Shown: positions 48,701 through 59,189 of the stretch, piece after piece | How the letters are laid out: every line of letters begins with the position of its first letter | Position numbering within the stretch: position 1 is the first letter of the stretch | From: Sipunculus nudus | Lineage: Eukaryota; Annelida; Sipuncula; Golfingiida; Sipunculidae | Direction: 5' to 3' | Length of the DNA: 64,000 bases | Assembly: GCA_026874595.1 (NCBI GenBank) | Contig: CM049309.1 | Span: 21,362,033 to 21,426,032, forward strand | The notes under the pieces: generated by a model | The model's input: only the letters and a program-made list of their open reading frames with translations | Told to the model about the DNA's origin: nothing | Databases searched by the model: none | Translations under genes and position numbers: made by a program

Positions 48701-51700
48701 TATTAAAGCACTGAAAGGGTTTCCTTGACCCAAAATTTTAAGCTATTAAACTTGCTTTTCCTTGCGTGGGTGGATCGTAAAAATTGCTTTATCTGGGCTT
48801 GGAATATATTATAATTCAAAATTCATTTCATGTTTTTGGAGTGACTGTGAGGTTCTACTGAGATTTCATTAGATTGTTTTAAAAAGTTGGTATTTAAATG
48901 AGGACCTGCCACTCAAAGTCCTTACTTTTTACCCTAGCAGGATACCAACCAAGTTAAACACATTAAGCTAAGCTTTATGTAATTCCATATCCCACCACAT
49001 CTGGTAGATGACTGTATACATTTCTGATTGTCTGCAGGGCCCAAGGCTGGCTAGACCGTAAGCAAGAATCTGTTTTCTGCAGTGATTAATTCTTCCAACA
49101 GTCATCATGTCTGAATCGCATATCAAACAGTCTTCATTTCTTGGGAAAAACTAATTAACCCTTCATTTATGTGTACCTTTATAAGGGCGTCAGATGCTGA
49201 CCAGAATGACAGCTGTAAAATGTGGAATGATGGAGACTACTTCACTGCCAAAGTATAGCAATTTTGTTTGGTAAACACCGAGTTTGAACCTGAGCTAATA
49301 ATTGTTAATAATAATTGTTAAAAGTCCTGTTATAATTTTAAACATCATTTATGAAAATAAATCAAACATTGAGACATTTCTTATTTCAGAATCAATTACT
49401 GGTTTGAGCAAATCAAGAGATTGGTAATCAGTTCAGCTATAAATTCCACTTCCTGTGAAACTGGAAAATTTTGAGCATTTTCATGCAGTGTTGTCCATAT
49501 TTTTATAAACCCCACCCTAAACTCCATGCCAATTTTCCTGCTAATTCCAAAGTAAATTGAGTTTTTAAAAGAATATAATTCTTGAATCAGGGTGATTTTT
49601 TATGGTAAGTTAGGTCCCCAAAAACGTTCTTTTCTTATATGCCTTATTGTGATGTATGAGATAGTTGTCCTTTGTAACTGAGCATTTGAAATTGAAAGAG
49701 GAACAAGGCCTACAGGCTAATGCGAACCTGTGCATTGGGAAATACACTAGGTATAATGCTTCAATGCTGGACCATTACTTTTCATGTATATGAACAATGC
49801 AAGTACTAAACATTTTGAATAAGAAACAATTACACAAACATCACTGCTGAAATTCTGGCAAGGGTGCACACAACACAAAAAGATTGTAGCTGGCACCACC
49901 AGTCTTGTATACAACGAAGCTATCAGAGATATACACATATATGCCAATTATCAGACTGATATATCAAACCCCTCCTGAAAAATAAGCAGGGACACACATT
50001 GTGCAAAAATTATTGTAGGTGCACCACCAGTCTTATATACAACAAAGCTATTCGATATGTATAAATATGCCCAATTTCAGGCTGATATATCAAATTCCTC
50101 TGTAGAAATAAGCAGGCACATACACTGTGCAAAAGTCAATGTACATGGCACCACCTGTCCTTTTTATGAGGATACCATCAAAGACGCATAGACAGGTCAA
50201 AATATCAGTCCAATACATCAAACTTCCCCAGAGTTTGATGCACTGGGCTGACAAGGCTTAGGTGAGTGGGACAAATTGCTGCCTCAAGCTACTGCACTGA
50301 GTGAACTCTTGACCTGCACCTTGCTAGACTGAGTGAACTTTTGACCTGTACCTGGCTGCACTGAGTGAACTCTTGACCTGTTGCATAATCTGACACAGTT
50401 GGCAGTCTGCCAAAGCTATAAATAGATTCAGGCTGAACTTTGGTGCCAAATATGATGCAGTGAGCAGTCTGACAAAGCTATAAATAGAATGCAGCTACTG
50501 CACTGAGTAAATTCTTGACCTATACCTGGCTGCATTTCTTCCAATCCTGGCACTGTGCCAATACTATTTATAGATCTGACATCATTTTGGCTAATGGCCA
50601 ACATCAAGGCACTGGCAATCTGCCAAAGGTAAACCAAGTGCTGCCATCTGTACACAAAAGTGGTCTCTTCTTGAAATATCTTTGAAATTTATTTTCCAAA
50701 TACAAAATGCTTTTCAGCTGACTTTTTATAAAAAAAGAAAACAGGAATATATGTAAAATTATTATGGATGCATACTGAATGCTAAATGAAAATACAAATA
50801 TATCTCATTGATGGCAAATTCTTGAATTTAGTTGAGTAGGAATACCAATTATTTATAATCCACGTAGAGTTGTCTTTATATAGCCACAGAGAGCTGAAAA
50901 TCCATGATTGAAACATTGCCTGGTATGATAAATAACTTCAATCATAAATCTAAATTTGTTTTAAAAGCTTTTAAAAAACTTTTTTGTCAATATTAACCAA
51001 AGATAACCTGAAATCTAAATGTCTAGTGGCATGATGTAATAGATGCTGATAAACTGGTGCCAGGCTAGATGTAACAGCATCAAACAGCTAACATATATGG
51101 TAAAATGACTCAATTCAATCTCCATAATTCAGCCAAAATCATTCATGTTGAACCATTAATGACAATTATTATAAGAATTATAGGAATTATTCTTGTTAAA
51201 TATTTAACAAACTGGCTTCAGTGGCATCGGTAGAAAAAATGTTTTGCAGGTTTATAACTCATGTAGGACAATACAGCAAACTGGCTAAGTTCAGCTTGAC
51301 GTAACTCAGCCAAAAAGCACTGAACCAAAACCATTTTAACAAACTTGAATTATCAACATCTGAGGATAATTAATGTGTGAAATTTAAGATTTTGGCCCAG
51401 TGGTTTTTGATAAGAAGATCTTTGTAGCCACTGAGCTAAAATGGGCTGTTATGGCATATGACTAAATTCAGCTTCCCATATATTAGCCAAAAGTCACTGA
51501 AAAGAGACCATTTGAACAAACTTCAGAAAGCACTAGCCTAGGATCATTTCTGTGCAATATTAAACATTTTCTCCATATGGTTTCAGAGATAAAGTTTTTT
51601 GTAGCCCTAAGTGTGATACAGGCACTGATGACCCTGTACAAAAAAGGCCGATGCAGGTGGCGCCACCAATACCTCACTTTCAGATATGACCTATGTGACC

Positions 51701-54066
51701 AACATTGGCTTAAATTTGGTGATGAAAGCTACAGCTGTTTCTTCTTAAATTTAAATTTAATATGCTTTTTTGCACAGTTAATAAAGTTCAACCTCCTGTA
51801 TCTCAGCCAAAAACTCTGAACTGGAACCATTCGAAAAAACTTGAGAAAGATTGTTCCAGGGATCATTTCTGTGAAATATTGGACAATTTTGTTGAACAGT
51901 TTCAGAGAAGAAGGTTTTTTAAAGCTTTTTTAGCTTTTTCCCTATAAAATCTAAGAAATTGCAGTTAAAAAAAAAAAAAAAATCTGATATAGTTTTTTGG
52001 ATGACTGATTATTTGCAAAAAATTTGGTGATGCTAGCTCCTGCCGTTTTTGATATAGCTATGGTTAACGTACAGACGACGGACGATGCACAACAGACGAC
52101 GGACGCCGCCACACCATCGCATAAGCTTACAGGTTCGCTAAAAAAACAACTTGATAAAATCTCATAGGATCTAACCTTTCGTTCAAATTCTGCTTTTACA
52201 ACTTTTTTACTTAGCAACTTGAAGTTACAATTTTACTCACTGATATGCCCCTCTCAGAGATATATTGAATGATTAGAACAAAATCCTTACTGTTCTCATT
52301 GCTATAGACAGATAAGACCATTTCAAAATGAAATGCTCTTCAGTTCCATATCACATATCAATTATGTATGGCCACAAGTGAAGTGTACTTTATGAAATTA
52401 TTTGCCAATACACCTTTGTGCGTGTCTGTCAAACTGAAGAGACCCCACCTAAGGACACAAACACACTGAGTCACACAGGCAATGTAAGGAATTACACAAT
52501 GTTCCTGGTGGGGTTACAGCTGGACTGGTGCCTGTATATACTTATTTATATATACAGCAGTAATCAAGGAGCTCTCACCATGGTAAAACCACAACACCAT
52601 CACATGGTCAATATTTCATCTGCTAGATGCACTTAAGTGAAGGTGCAACCATATATCATGTAAAAATTTTACATATATAGGGGGAAACACATCATCTGTC
52701 ACATAAAATTACCCACTAAGAGACATTGTTAAGGTTTAACTATAAAAATTTCATGCACATCAGTTTGTATTCTGACCAAATGCACATTATATATAACAAT
52801 TATGAATGTAATCAATCACTGCTGAGCTTCTCTTCCTCGGTTATCATATCTGACCAATAGAACCATTTGAATGTATTAAACATTTATGGTTTCCTCCTTG
52901 AGTTGATGCAGGATTTCCTCAGTTTTGCGTTACTTCGGAATTATCAGCGTTGAAAATAAACAAGAAAAATAAACAAGCGAAAAGCATGGAGTTGATTTAT
53001 ACCATAATTCAAAATAGATTTCACATCATTTTGGTGGCCAATGAAATTAAATCAAAACCATTCCAAAACATTTCATGCACTGAAAGTAGGATGCAGGTTT
53101 TAACAGGTTTGTTGTGGACCTCACATTTGGGTGTACAAAATCAAAGCAAAACAAATACTTTCATGTGGATCAACATATGGCAACACAGTAGTTACACTTG
53201 TGTACTGGGTTTGGTGCTTTTCAACATATATGCCTTCAGGCCCTTCACAATTTGAGTAGGTTCAAAAAGTGAAATCCAAATTGATCTGATTTTAACCCAT
53301 TTATTTCAAAACCACCTCTTGAACAGATTGGAAAAACATTTGGTTCTATTACTTGACAATTAATTTGTGCTGTCACAAAATGTTTTGAAACAATTTTTCA
53401 AACATTTGAGTGAAATGTTCAAAGGGGCATCCATAAATTTCTGCCATGTCAACTACTAAAACCAAGATTCATGTTAGGATAAATAAATGTCAAAATGCAC
53501 GGACGGTTCAGCCATCAAACCACTGCTGTATATGAGCACTAAAGAACCATTCCACCACATAATCTTGGAAAAAACAAAACACTTTCTTGTGAACTTGGTT
53601 GTTTTACAGGGGTCTGTCACAATTAAGAAACATAAGTGATATTTTCAGTTCGTGAGTTGTGAGCAAGTCACTATGGTAACCATTATGACGTTACAATTGT
53701 CACTATGGTATTTAAGTCTGCTATTGGATAATGTTATTGGGATGAGTCCCCTGGCTTTCAGGGTAGCTATGGAGGCTGAGAGGACACAGTTTATCATGTG
53801 ATAAATGTACTAGCTGCCCTGGAACTGGGACAAATCAAGTGCAGGTAATGAACTGGTGTCAGGTTTCATGCAGGATACATCATAGTGTACAGTGCAGTCT
53901 TTGATATTACAAAATTAATAATTGAATACTGAGTAGTTTTAAGGACACTCTGCAGAACTAGATCACTTTCACTTTGATGCTGAGATTAACACGATTGTGA
54001 TGAAGATGAACTTACCGCAGGTTGCTGCATACAACAGCTGAAGCAGATTAAAACTTCTCCCGCCAT
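33688..54066 (-). CDS. CDC42SE: CDC42 small effector (SPEC family), 85 residues, 3 coding exons
   Basis: A small membrane-anchored adaptor that binds GTP-loaded CDC42 and influences actin-based shape change. Coding exons are 54066-54016, 34522-34424 and 33795-33688, all phase 0 (17, 33 and 35 codons plus stop). The N-terminus [17 protein letters not shown] keeps the cysteine pair that in vertebrate members is palmitoylated. The second exon starts [20 protein letters not shown] then GHIGSSE, a clear CRIB motif (I-x-x-P-x-x-F-x-H-x-x-H). The last exon has SQMRSKGGY, as in vertebrate CDC42SE2, and ends NLDNNSA. Total length is one residue from the human protein's usual 84. An in-frame TGA six codons before the ATG fixes the start. 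CDC42SE1 versus CDC42SE2 cannot be decided. Confidence 0.95.
34424..34522 (-). CDS. CDC42SE: CDC42SE exon 2 (CRIB domain)
   Basis: Acceptor TTTTGTTTTGCAG ends at 34523 and donor GTATGT starts at 34423. Thirty-three codons from [17 protein letters not shown] to SSEVGNHSH. This is the CDC42-binding module; the conserved I, P, F and both H residues are all present. A basic KRRR stretch just before may help membrane contact. Confidence 0.97.
34525..36760 (-). other. CDC42SE intron 1, 3' part, no supported feature
   Basis: Very AT-rich, with no repeat or RNA gene recognised. The short open frames at 34739-36344 are random in appearance. Confidence 0.45.
36764..37872 (-). mobile_element. Second tandem-core/hairpin element in CDC42SE intron
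   Basis: Read from the right: terminal hairpin at 37837-37865 (arms AGCTCAGATGACT and AGTCAGTTGAGCT, loop TAT), then an (ACGG)n stretch at 37757-37820. The body contains two related segments, about 36764-37021 and 37434-37700. Each runs from GCATTATGTTTGGG(C/T)CCATAACTT to GGAGA(T/C)(T)TTGGGACATCTA; these landmarks are approximate. The terminus is like that of the 5520 element in opposite orientation, but the body differs. Left boundary uncertain. Confidence 0.65.
37757..37820. repeat. (ACGG)n simple repeat
   Basis: Runs of ACGG with ACAG variants, part of the hairpin-ended element above. Confidence 0.9.
38030..38085. repeat. Short direct duplication
   Basis: AATTTAAATACTGGTATCTC occurs twice in a row, about 25 bp apart. 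Confidence 0.8.
39160..39482 (+). repeat. Dispersed repeat, family A, copy 3
   Basis: Aligns with 17700-18015: ACAGCAATGTTGACAAACAG, GTTGCAAAACGCCATTTTC, TTGATATAAACAAAACAAGC, TTTTCTGGCCTA and final GGGCCCCTTTA. Confidence 0.75.
39483..39765 (+). repeat. Minisatellite, about 50-55 bp unit (left of insertion)
   Basis: GATCATGGAAATTAATGGG, TTAATGTATGTA and AGTAGGGGATC words recur four to five times. The same array resumes at 42241. Confidence 0.7.
39766..42240. mobile_element. Foldback element, 2475 bp, long structured TIRs
   Basis: Ends are ATGTCAAGGCCCAGATTGCG and its reverse complement at 42221-42240. The arms (about 39766-40110 and 41888-42240) are inverted copies. They hold internal repeats built on GCGATCGCAATT and on GGCTGGACAGATC-TAA-GATCTGTCCAGCC-type palindromes. 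Then comes an inverted pair around TTTCTTGCTTCAGGATC, and one around CACTCCTGTGATAG. No transposase is visible. It interrupts a minisatellite whose units flank both ends. No target duplication could be fixed. Confidence 0.75.
40140..40975 (+). mobile_element. Tandem-core repeat (about 178-bp unit) nested in the foldback element
   Basis: Four units with the GTCATTAT...ACACACCAAAAATCAGGCC block start at 40287, 40460, 40638 and 40818. Each also has GGAGCCGTAAAACGGTCAAA, GTAGGTCAAC and CGATCTG. The left end holds CCCCGCCTGGGGCAAATAAG. The right end holds ACGGATGGACGGAATAACGG and ATGCCCCGGCCACTTATGAG. Non-coding; the open frames in it are by-products of the repeat. Confidence 0.75.
42241..42480 (+). 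repeat. Minisatellite, right of insertion
   Basis: GGATCATGGAAAATAAAGAG, AAGGGTTAATGTATGTA and GGGGAGGAT words continue the array at 39483-39765. Confidence 0.65.
42490..44700 (-). other. CDC42SE intron 1, no supported feature
   Basis: Unremarkable AT-rich intronic DNA. One CACGTG box at about 44550. Confidence 0.4.
44705..44790 (+). repeat. tRNA-like SINE head
   Basis: TGGTGTTGCAGTGGTCATGA (box A-like) is followed about 35 bp later by GAGTTCGAGTCTTGC (box B-like), then CCTCTTTTTTTT. It looks like a short SINE fragment or a tRNA-derived relic; it does not fold as a clean tRNA. Confidence 0.45.
44800..49840 (-). other. CDC42SE intron 1, no supported feature
   Basis: About 5 kb without recognisable exons, arrays or terminal repeats. 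Confidence 0.4.
49850..50250 (+). repeat. Three-copy tandem repeat, about 133 bp unit
   Basis: GGCACCACCAGTCTTGTATA, CAA(C/A)(G/A)AAGCTAT and GACTGATATATCAAA recur three times. The third copy is diverged (GGCACCACCTGTCC). Confidence 0.75.
50290..50540 (+). repeat. 32-bp tandem repeat and related words
   Basis: ACTGAGTGAACTCTTGACCT at 50296, 50328 and 50360, exact 32-bp spacing. A further copy is near 50500, and GCAGTCTG(A/C)CAAAGCTATA recurs at about 50402 and 50463. Confidence 0.7.
51120..52145 (+). mobile_element. Tandem-core repeat (about 178-bp unit) with ACGACGGACG terminus
   Basis: CAGCCAAAA...CACTGAACC followed by GGATCATTTCTGTG...TTTCAGAGA recurs at about 51128, 51307, 51485, about 51660 and 51806. 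The right end has CAGACGACGGACGATGC, ACGCCGCCACACCATCGCAT and AAGCTTACAGGTTCGCTAAA. Non-coding. A 17-base A run lies at about 51965. Confidence 0.7.
52150..54010 (-). other. CDC42SE intron 1, 5' end
   Basis: No gene seen. ACTATGGTAACCATTATGAC at about 53670 and TATTTAAGTCTGCT at about 53708 resemble 23790-23830, suggesting a weak dispersed repeat. Confidence 0.35.
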
Positions 54067-54311
54067 TATCTTCAAATCCAGTCACGTATATTTACAGCAA
54101 AACTCCGGCTAAAGCTGAGGACCTCTGTACCATACAGAGTCTCTTTACAGGTAAATCCAGTAGTTTGTAGGTGATACTTTATCCGATTACTATGGTCACT
54201 ATCACAGTCTGATACAGCCTGGCAGCTTCCTGTTGAGTGTCTGCAGGACTGCTGCAGCAACTTGGTAGAATCTTACACGACCTGATCAATGCTGGTCTCT
54301 CTCACCATGGC
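54016..54311 (-). CDS. CDC42SE: CDC42SE exon with start codon and 5'UTR
   Basis: Coding part is 54066-54016 ([17 protein letters not shown]), donor GTAAGT at 54015. Upstream, an acceptor TTACTTTCAG ends at 54312, so this is probably an internal exon of 296 nt with a 245-nt leader. At least one further 5' non-coding exon would lie to its right. The leader has upstream stops in the reading frame. Confidence 0.85.
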
Positions 54312-54477
54312 CTGAAAGTAATTATATAATTATAATCCAGCTGGACTTTGTGTGAGCAGGTACTACAGTTCTACTTGAATAAACAAGGATAAGGGTTTGT
54401 CCTAGGACAATCATAATTGGATTTTGTCCCATGCATCGGGATCAATGATGAACCTACTAGATCAGAGTTTGCCCTGG

Positions 54478-54550
54478 GATATAATATAATATAATACAAA
54501 ACAATACAATACAATGCAATACAAAATAATATATTGTAATATAAAACATA
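54478..54550. repeat. (AATAC/ATAAT)n microsatellite
   Basis: Five-base units ATAAT, AATAC and AAAAC run for about 70 bp. Confidence 0.8.
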
Positions 54551-55021
54551 GAATAATTTGTTCACTGCTGACTATAAATAGCTTCAAAATAATAATCTGG
54601 CCTGCACAAAAAACATGATTTACACAAAACATGCAACACAGCAGTCTCCTGAATATGGAATTATCAAGGCCTGTATGAGTGGCCTAGATAATCAGATAAA
54701 ATCTGAAAAAATAACACTAAATAATTGTTTGTATTCCTAGTTGGCTAGTCCTAGTCATGTTATCATGACATATTTATGAAAATTATCATGTTATGGCCTA
54801 TGCTTGCTTGCAAATATATACAATATGTACACCATCCAGTTGTGGTATACAATCATGCTGTCATGCAGAAAATGAATTATCGCCATGGCACACAGGCAGC
54901 TTGTCAAGAATACAGCCGTGATGAGCGTGGTTTTGTCGTGATTACAGTTTACAACATGCACAATATTGTGGCATACACCACAGACACAAGGGTATCTAAA
55001 TTTCTTTGCCATGAAAACTAA

Positions 55022-55313
55022 GGCCAAAAAAAATAAAAGGTATGGTTCTCAGGCACCGCCCGCGTCAATTTTTACCCCCCGCATCAACAATTTTTATTTT
55101 GATTTTTATCTTTCAAGAAGATGAATATTACAATTTATGTAGTGCTTTTCCCTGTTTTGCAAAAAAAAAAAAATTGTTATTTTCATACTTTTCCCTGGTC
55201 ATATGATATTTTTATGGAGACACTCAAAAAAAGGTCAAAAATAAAATACCGCCCGCCCGCACTGATTTCTGAAAAAAAGTGCCTGAGAACCATACCTTAT
55301 TTTTTTTTTGGCC
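55022..55313. mobile_element. Harbinger-like MITE, 292 bp, TAA target duplication
   Basis: TIRs of about 36 bp: left GGCCAAAAAAAATAAAAGGT then ATGGTTCTCAGGCAC; right is the reverse complement. Flanked by TAA at 55019-55021 and 55314-55316. A 3-bp TWA duplication is typical of PIF/Harbinger. The interior has CCGCCCGC motifs and no gene. Confidence 0.8.
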
Positions 55314-55776
55314 TAACTGCATGTCCAATATATATAGCTAACATTTATCAACCTAACATGTCACATGTACCAAATTGTATCACTGCTCATTGGATACATG
55401 ATATATAACAATAACATACTGTTTGTAACTTGAGAGATATGAGTCATGTTTTGTTGCCCTGTCTAATACTAATGTAATCAAACTCATCTAAACTTTTTAA
55501 ATATATATATTTCTGGCTGATTAATAAAGATGTATGTGAATTCTATACACAAGTACACAACCATATCGGTACATAATACACTCATTGTGTCTTGTGACTT
55601 CTGACCTCATTAGATATGCACAGATTACACTAGGAATCACACTTAGGCAAGATATAATATCGGTTAATATTTTTGGTCACTTTATTAAGATTCATCATAT
55701 ATCTGTTGTCATGATGACCCCACAAAGGACAATGGTGACCTCTGACCTAATTAAATATGTGGGTACTTTGCCTATA

Positions 55777-57177
55777 CCGTAAAATCTCCACTTAAAACCG
55801 CGGTTTCATCAAGAAATTCAAAATCTTGAAATCAGGTTGATTTCCTGAAAGCACTGTGCGGTTTATACTAGAAGGGTTTCCTGAATATCTTCCTGACAGA
55901 CATCGTTTTTGGGCCGGCGCATGGGCGATAATATTGCAACTTTCGAAGGCTGTTCTTAGCATGCATTGGCGCCGTGTGTAAATGTATTATTTACGATTAT
56001 TTGTTATTTATAAATTAAATATTGCTGATTAGTTTTCGTGTGATAAATAACTTGTTATAAAATTTTGGTAATTGTCACCAAATAATACGTTTACAACAAC
56101 CCTGCTGTTACACACAGCGGTCCACTTCGTTGGGCATGGTCAAGCAAAATTGAAATAAAAGCCAACTTTAAACCCATTTGCGGCATTATTAAGCAATGAT
56201 TATTTGTTTAAAACGTAAAATGAATAAAAAGCTGACATCGTAAAGAGTCACACAATGGCAGACGATCGTTTTAAAATCAAGTTTGAGGGCCGCCATGTTG
56301 CTGAAACACCCCGGTATTCTGCTAAGAATATTTTGAACGGCTGTACGCGGTGGGCGGTAAATAGAACAGCCACCTATTTCGTCCCAGCGTGCCTTGCGCG
56401 AACACTGCCTTGACAAAATGGCTCTCCACACGGAAACTTTCTTCAGGAAAAAAACTTGCTAACCCGGACTGGCCACTTTAATTTTACCTTAAAATCACTC
56501 GTTTCCAAGCGTCATGTTTCCTATACGTGCGTATCTCGAAAAGGTAACTTCAGTTACTTTGATATTTAGTTAAGTTGACCAGCGATGTTTTCAAACGCAC
56601 CAGCAAATTGTGACATGGAGCGATGTCAACGTACGATGTGACGAAGATAATACAGAAGGAACCGGTATGAAAATGATTTGAATCTTCCGAGTAATTCCAG
56701 AAAATGGAATTTTCATCAAAAATTAAGATTTCAAAATATTACTTTTAGAATTAAAATATACAGTGACTTGAAATGGATCAGTAGAATATTTTTTCCAAAA
56801 TATAATGACAAATCAGTAGCAAACAAGAATACGGCACGGAATATAAAATCTGTATAAACAGGCAGAGGTTCACCGGCCCTTACGTCTTCCCAAACTTCAT
56901 GCTTGAGTGACCCTGCAAAAAAGTGTTATGATGTGTTTAAATAAAATGCCCAAGGAATTTTTAAAGTTGACAGGAATGGCCGAGTCACAACCTACGCGTG
57001 TTCATTTCTAGATGATTGCTTGATTGTCTTTTGTCAAATCATTCCGTAGCGAAAGTTGGTGCGGTTTTAAAGGGGGGTTCTTAGTATTTGAGCCCCTCGC
57101 GGTGTCTCGCCTGGAATTTCGGCGAAGTCTGGGTGCGGTTTTTATCGGAAGTGCGGTTTTAAGTGGAGATTTTACGG
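55777..57177. mobile_element. TA-flanked DNA element, 1401 bp, 25-bp perfect TIRs
   Basis: The left end CCGTAAAATCTCCACTTAAA with ACCGC is exactly reverse-complemented at the right end; TA lies outside each end. GTGCGGTTT words recur near both ends (55857; 57060, 57134, 57151), as subterminal binding sites would. The interior is locally richer in CpG than its surroundings and encodes no recognisable transposase (longest frame 80 codons). The TA duplication suggests the Tc1/mariner/pogo superfamily. Probably non-autonomous. Confidence 0.85.
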
Positions 57178-57199
57178 TAATTGAACTTGGGCAAGATAA

Positions 57200-58080
57200 T
57201 CTATTGGCAAACAGGTATTGAGTTTTGTGAAAATCCATCAAAACCCTGGTAAGTTATTGTTGCGGCACTAAAAGTTATCTGATGTATGGACCATGGGTAA
57301 ATGTCAGATCTAAGACAAGCGTATAAAAATAATCATTTATCACATGTGTAAGAATACACACCTGTACAAAAATGACAGTAACAATGCACTGTACAGTAGC
57401 CTGAGATATCACCATCAGATAATGCAGTCCTGAAACCCAAACACTCCACTGAAAATAAGCAATCCCTTAATCCCTGATCTGATCACATGATCAATCCGAG
57501 CTTCCTCTTGTGGCCGGCTTGAACTGTACCTTGTGGTGACACTGTAGGAACAGCACATACTGCGTGGGAAGCCTGTCAAGCTCTGTTTATATCAGTGACA
57601 ATTACAGTTTCAGCACTGAATCACAGCCTTGTGTCACCACCAGGAAGTCGGCCAGTAGTCAGCTGAGAGGTTAGTCACCAGCGCTCCTGGTTGTCTGTCT
57701 GTACATGAGGCTGCTGCTGATGAGCTTACTGGATTCCAGCAGTCCTCACAGGGATCTAACTCTGCCAACCCTGTCACTACTAATAGCCTCCCAAAGTGGA
57801 TCAATCAGGTTTCTACAGGCTGAACAGTCCGTAAAGAATGTGTAACGAGATTCCCGCCTTTATTACAGTCAGACAGCAGACTGGAAAGACTGCCGTAAAA
57901 TATCACTCAGTCTGATACGTGGAATCTCTCTTGTACAGTATAAAGGCCAAACTGCTTGTATATACATGAGGGCCAGGTACTCAGTACTAAGAGGGTGTAC
58001 AAGGTCGGTACTACACAAGTCAGGTTACCAGGGGTAGAAACTGGCTTTGTGGTTAAGGTGCTGGGAGTGTGGAGCAGAAG
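57200..58080 (-). other. Non-repetitive, higher-GC stretch; possible 5' region of CDC42SE
   Basis: At 57400-57900 the sequence is less AT-rich and repeat-free, unlike its surroundings. It lies upstream of the acceptor at 54312 and could hold a non-coding first exon or promoter. No TATA box or donor can be chosen with confidence. Confidence 0.25.
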
Positions 58081-58081
58081 G

Positions 58082-58108
58082 CCCCCCCCCCCCCCCCCCC
58101 CCCCCCCC
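58082..58108. repeat. Poly(C) run of 27
   Basis: Uninterrupted C homopolymer followed by GTTTCAACCCCC. Length may be inexact because of sequencing limits. Confidence 0.85.
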
Positions 58109-58565
58109 GTTTCAACCCCCTCCCTACCCCACTGCCTGAAAAACATAATAGTGAATTCTTACTAGAACCACAGAGATTCTCTCAAATGTCCTACAATTTA
58201 TGCCTTCTGGATTATGCTGAGCCCTGATGCATATAAATCCTAAAATCTAGAAGGCTGAATAATTAAACATTCTTGACATAGGAATTCCTTTATACTCATT
58301 CACTAGACAGTGTAAGAATTTGGGCAAGGACATGTTCATGAAAGAGAAAGTCTGGTGTAAGAAACACTATAATGTTCTTAAAAAGAAAGTGATGGATGTA
58401 AATATATTTGACATCTTTCTCTTTCTACCAATTAAGGAAGTTATATTTTTGTCTCAGTCTGTTAGTGGGTTCACTCACAGAAACTAAATAGATCTAGTAA
58501 TATGAAGACCTAAACATGATGTTGAATATTTTTGTTGGGCCATTTTCTCCCTTTGTCCATCATTT

Positions 58566-59185
58566 TAAGCTCAGCTAACTCAAAGTCATCTAAGCTATAG
58601 TGATCACTCTTTGTCTGTTGTCCATCTGTCTTTCTGTTAACAGGGCACAAATCATAACTGTTAGACCTGGAATCCTCTAACTGGACATCCAGGGAGGGCC
58701 ATGAAAAATCTCCTTGGAAACCTGAAATTAGTTCTACCCATATTCTCCTAGCTATGGGGCTCAGAAGTACCCCCTAGAATAATGAAAAATTTTGATACAA
58801 AAGCTCCAGTATCTGAACAACTTATATTTTGATCACCATGATTCTTTGCATGCATATTCATCATTAAGTGTTCATCAGTTCCTGTAGACTGGTGGCACCA
58901 ACTGGTTTCTCGAATTTTTACACATTTTCTCTCTATCTTTAAGACCTTCAGAGATGTGGTTGTCTGTAACCATCGCCCCTCGAATCTTCTAACTTAACAT
59001 CCAGGGAGGTCCAAGAAAAATTGTTTTGGAAACCTTATATTAGGTCTCTTTTACCCATATCTTTCAAGCTATGCTTCAGTTGAAAGGGGATACCATCAAC
59101 AAATTTTGATATTCAGATGATAAAATTCCTTTTGTGAATGTCCTCCTTGTCAGCTGAGTGTCAGGATTCCTGAGTCACTTGTTAA
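58566..59185 (+). mobile_element. Diverged copy of the tandem-core/hairpin element
   Basis: Starts AAGCTCAGCTAACTCAAAGT (hairpin end), then TGTTAACAGGGCACAAATC, ACATCCAGGGAGG and CTCCTTGGAAACCTGAAATT as in 5600-5710. The right end has CAGCTGAGTGTCAGG and GAGTCACTTGTT. Only about two units remain, without the GGTCAnnnTGACC palindrome. Confidence 0.7.
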
Positions 59186-59189
59186 ACAC

